This document shows positions 7,510 through 8,180 of a stretch of DNA of 8,180 bases, one piece after another. The DNA lies in NCBI GenBank assembly GCA_934281565.1, contig CAKQXI010000107.1, positions 1 through 8,180 of the forward strand. Reading direction: 5' to 3'. A program made the position numbers and the translations under genes. Below the pieces are notes generated by a model. That model saw only the letters and a list, made by a program, of their open reading frames with translations. It was not told where the DNA came from and ran no database searches. This DNA comes from an uncultured Prevotella sp. (lineage in GTDB: Bacteria > Bacteroidota > Bacteroidia > Bacteroidales > Bacteroidaceae). How positions within the stretch are numbered: position 1 is the first letter of the stretch; each line of letters begins with the position of its first letter.

Positions 7510-7543
7510 CAAATATAGGGGCAAAAACTGAGAAACAGACAAA
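7510..7543 (-). promoter_or_regulatory. Promoter of htrA
   Basis: On the minus strand TATATTTG (7517-7510) fits TAnnTTTG exactly. A TTTG (7543-7540) lies 22 bp upstream, slightly longer than the usual spacer. The start site should fall near 7503, giving a leader of about 40 nt. Confidence 0.65.
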
Positions 7544-7719
7544 ATGGCATAGTTTTTTATTCCGTTTTAACATTTTAATTTAACACATTAACGGCTATTA
7601 AACAAGAATTCTTCTAAATTCACAAATCTTATATCACTTGCCGTGATATTAACCACAGCACTTTATCCTCAAAGAGAAAATGGCATAAGATAGCTCTTGA
7701 TTAGGATATTCCGCTTTAA
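7541..7719. repeat. Degenerate paired motifs upstream of htrA
   Basis: AAAATGGCATA occurs at 7541-7551 and 7677-7687. TATTCCGTTTTAA (7558-7570) recurs as TATTCCGCTTTAA (7707-7719), with one change. Both copies keep the same order and orientation, but the gap between the two motifs differs by 13 nt. The first 11-mer touches the htrA -33 box. It may be an old duplication or a pair of binding sites. Confidence 0.6.
7631..7649. promoter_or_regulatory. Perfect dyad, possible operator
   Basis: ATATCAC-TTGCC-GTGATAT is a perfect inverted repeat with 7-bp arms and a 5-nt centre, the size of a dimeric regulator site. It lies about 90 bp upstream of the htrA -33 element. The regulator is unknown and the site is only inferred. 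Confidence 0.35.
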
Positions 7720-7779
7720 TTATTCTTAATAAAATCCACATAAATCTCTTATCCTCAATGAAATGTCCTTTAAAACTCC

Positions 7780-7851
7780 AAAGCCATATATTCTTCTCCG
7801 ATACGATGTACTTGGTGAAGAATTAATTGTTCACGCTCCTTTGATGGCTTT
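7780..7851. other. Nested stem structure, possible RNA element
   Basis: AAAGCCAT (7780-7787) pairs with ATGGCTTT (7844-7851), and inside it ATTCTTC (7790-7796) pairs with GAAGAAT (7817-7823). On the plus strand the outer stem ends in TTTTT (7849-7853). No TAnnTTTG promoter is visible just upstream on either strand, so transcription is uncertain. Confidence 0.3.
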
Positions 7852-7857
7852 TTAAAA

Positions 7858-7872
7858 CAGTTAATATAACTG
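7858..7872. promoter_or_regulatory. Small perfect dyad
   Basis: CAGTTA-ATA-TAACTG, two 6-bp arms around 3 nt, 16 bp before the TACGGA repeats. It could be a protein-binding site; no family can be named. Confidence 0.3.
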
Positions 7873-7884
7873 CAAGGGGTAAAC

Positions 7885-7928
7885 TTGATACGGAGATGGT
7901 ACGGAGTTGATACGGACTCGGTACGGAG
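7885..7928 (+). repeat. Four TACGGA repeats at 11-bp spacing (two 22-bp units)
   Basis: TACGGA begins at 7889, 7900, 7911 and 7922, exactly 11 bp apart, about one helical turn. The copies alternate GATACGGA and GGTACGGA, so the array is really two 22-bp units (7885-7906 and 7907-7928) identical at 19 of 22 bases. Copies on one face of the helix suggest cooperative protein binding, as at iterons or regulator arrays. I see no coding function here. Confidence 0.9.
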
Positions 7929-7941
7929 CAAACTAAAAGAC

Positions 7942-8078
7942 TTGTCACTCTTGCCACTCTACCACCTGTTTTTATAAAACCCTATACGCGGGCAGGAACT
8001 TTTATTTTTAAAGTAATAATAATTATCATGTCTATATATAAGTTTTAAAAACAGGTGGTAGAGTGGCAAGAGTGGCAA
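7942..8078. repeat. Large inverted repeat with 32-bp arms
   Basis: Bases 7942-7973 pair with 8047-8078 over 32 positions with one T/G exception (7945/8075). After a 2-nt bulge a further 5 bp pair (7976-7980 with 8042-8046). The right arm reads as near-repeats GTGGTAGA, GTGGCAAGA, GTGGCAA, so the arm is itself a short tandem array. The 61-bp centre contains no ORF. It may be a regulatory palindrome, a small non-autonomous element, or a replication or recombination site. No flanking target duplication is obvious. Confidence 0.9.
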
Positions 8079-8119
8079 ATTCTTAATTATTAATTATTAA
8101 TTTTTAATTCTTAATTATT
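8078..8119. repeat. AT-rich tract with 14-bp direct repeat
   Basis: AATTCTTAATTATT occurs at 8078-8091 and at 8106-8119, with more TTAATTATTAATT between. The tract is nearly pure A/T and leads directly into the promoter at the window's right end. Confidence 0.7.
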
Positions 8120-8137
8120 TTGGATTATCCAAAATAA
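8115..8137. promoter_or_regulatory. 23-bp palindrome over a -33 box, probable operator
   Basis: TTTTGGAT-T-ATCCAAAA (8118-8134) extends by three more pairs on each side, giving perfect 11-bp arms around one central T. Its left arm contains the TTTG of the rightward promoter, so a bound dimer would block polymerase. The regulator is unknown. Confidence 0.6.
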
Positions 8138-8150
8138 AAGTGTACCTTTG
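8119..8150 (+). promoter_or_regulatory. Rightward promoter for a gene beyond the window
   Basis: TTTG (8119-8122), 20 bp, then TACCTTTG (8143-8150): a full match to the Bacteroidetes consensus. Transcription should begin near 8157. No start codon follows before base 8180, so the gene it drives starts outside the window. Confidence 0.85.
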
Positions 8151-8180
8151 CAGCGATAAATATAATAAACATTTTAAATA

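Larger units (their letters stand above)
7464..8180. other. 717-bp intergenic regulatory region
   Basis: I find no convincing gene or tRNA here on either strand. The region separates leftward htrA from an unseen rightward gene and carries both of their promoters. The stretch 7570-7860 is AT-rich and holds only the dyad, the paired motifs and the nested stems described separately. Confidence 0.75.

Noticed and set aside
7885..7928. A CRISPR array
   Set aside because: The units are only 11 bp with no spacers and no cas genes are in view.
7942..8078. A complete insertion sequence
   Set aside because: The 61-bp centre cannot encode a transposase and no target-site duplication is visible; a non-autonomous element remains open.

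Overview
The window looks like chromosomal DNA of a Bacteroidales member, most likely Prevotella or Segatella. Four things suggest this. The primary sigma factor is of the short Bacteroidetes type with no region 1.1. The visible promoters follow the Bacteroidetes pattern TTTG-N19-22-TAnnTTTG. Shine-Dalgarno sequences are weak or absent. The gene set (GldB-like lipoprotein, dipeptidyl peptidase IV, HtrA) fits the group. The genus assignment is inference from recall of similar proteins.

Left half, plus strand: the last 40 codons of an unrecognised gene (1-123), a family 2 glycosyltransferase (180-1202), then after a promoter-bearing gap a GldB-like lipoprotein (1319-2137) and a secreted dipeptidyl peptidase IV (2166-4355). 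The last two are 28 nt apart and probably form an operon. This half concerns the cell envelope: surface glycan synthesis, a lipoprotein, and peptide digestion outside the cytoplasm.

Middle and right, minus strand: htrA (7463 to 5994), the primary sigma factor (5853 to 4993) and a small secreted basic protein of unknown function (4965 to 4471). An intrinsic terminator separates htrA from the sigma gene, and its T-run merges into the -33 element of the sigma promoter. The unknown gene follows the sigma gene by 27 nt and probably shares its transcript. It converges with the peptidase gene on a 23-bp inverted repeat made of 9-bp tandem units.

Right end, 7464-8180: about 700 bp without a convincing gene but rich in structure. 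From left to right it holds the leftward htrA promoter, a repeated 11-mer, two small dyads, a nested hairpin, four TACGGA repeats at exact 11-bp spacing, a palindrome with 32-bp arms, an AT-rich tract, and a rightward promoter whose -33 box lies inside a 23-bp palindrome. That promoter should drive a gene starting just past the window edge. This intergenic region is the part of the window most likely to hold something undescribed; the coding genes belong to known families, except the small secreted protein.
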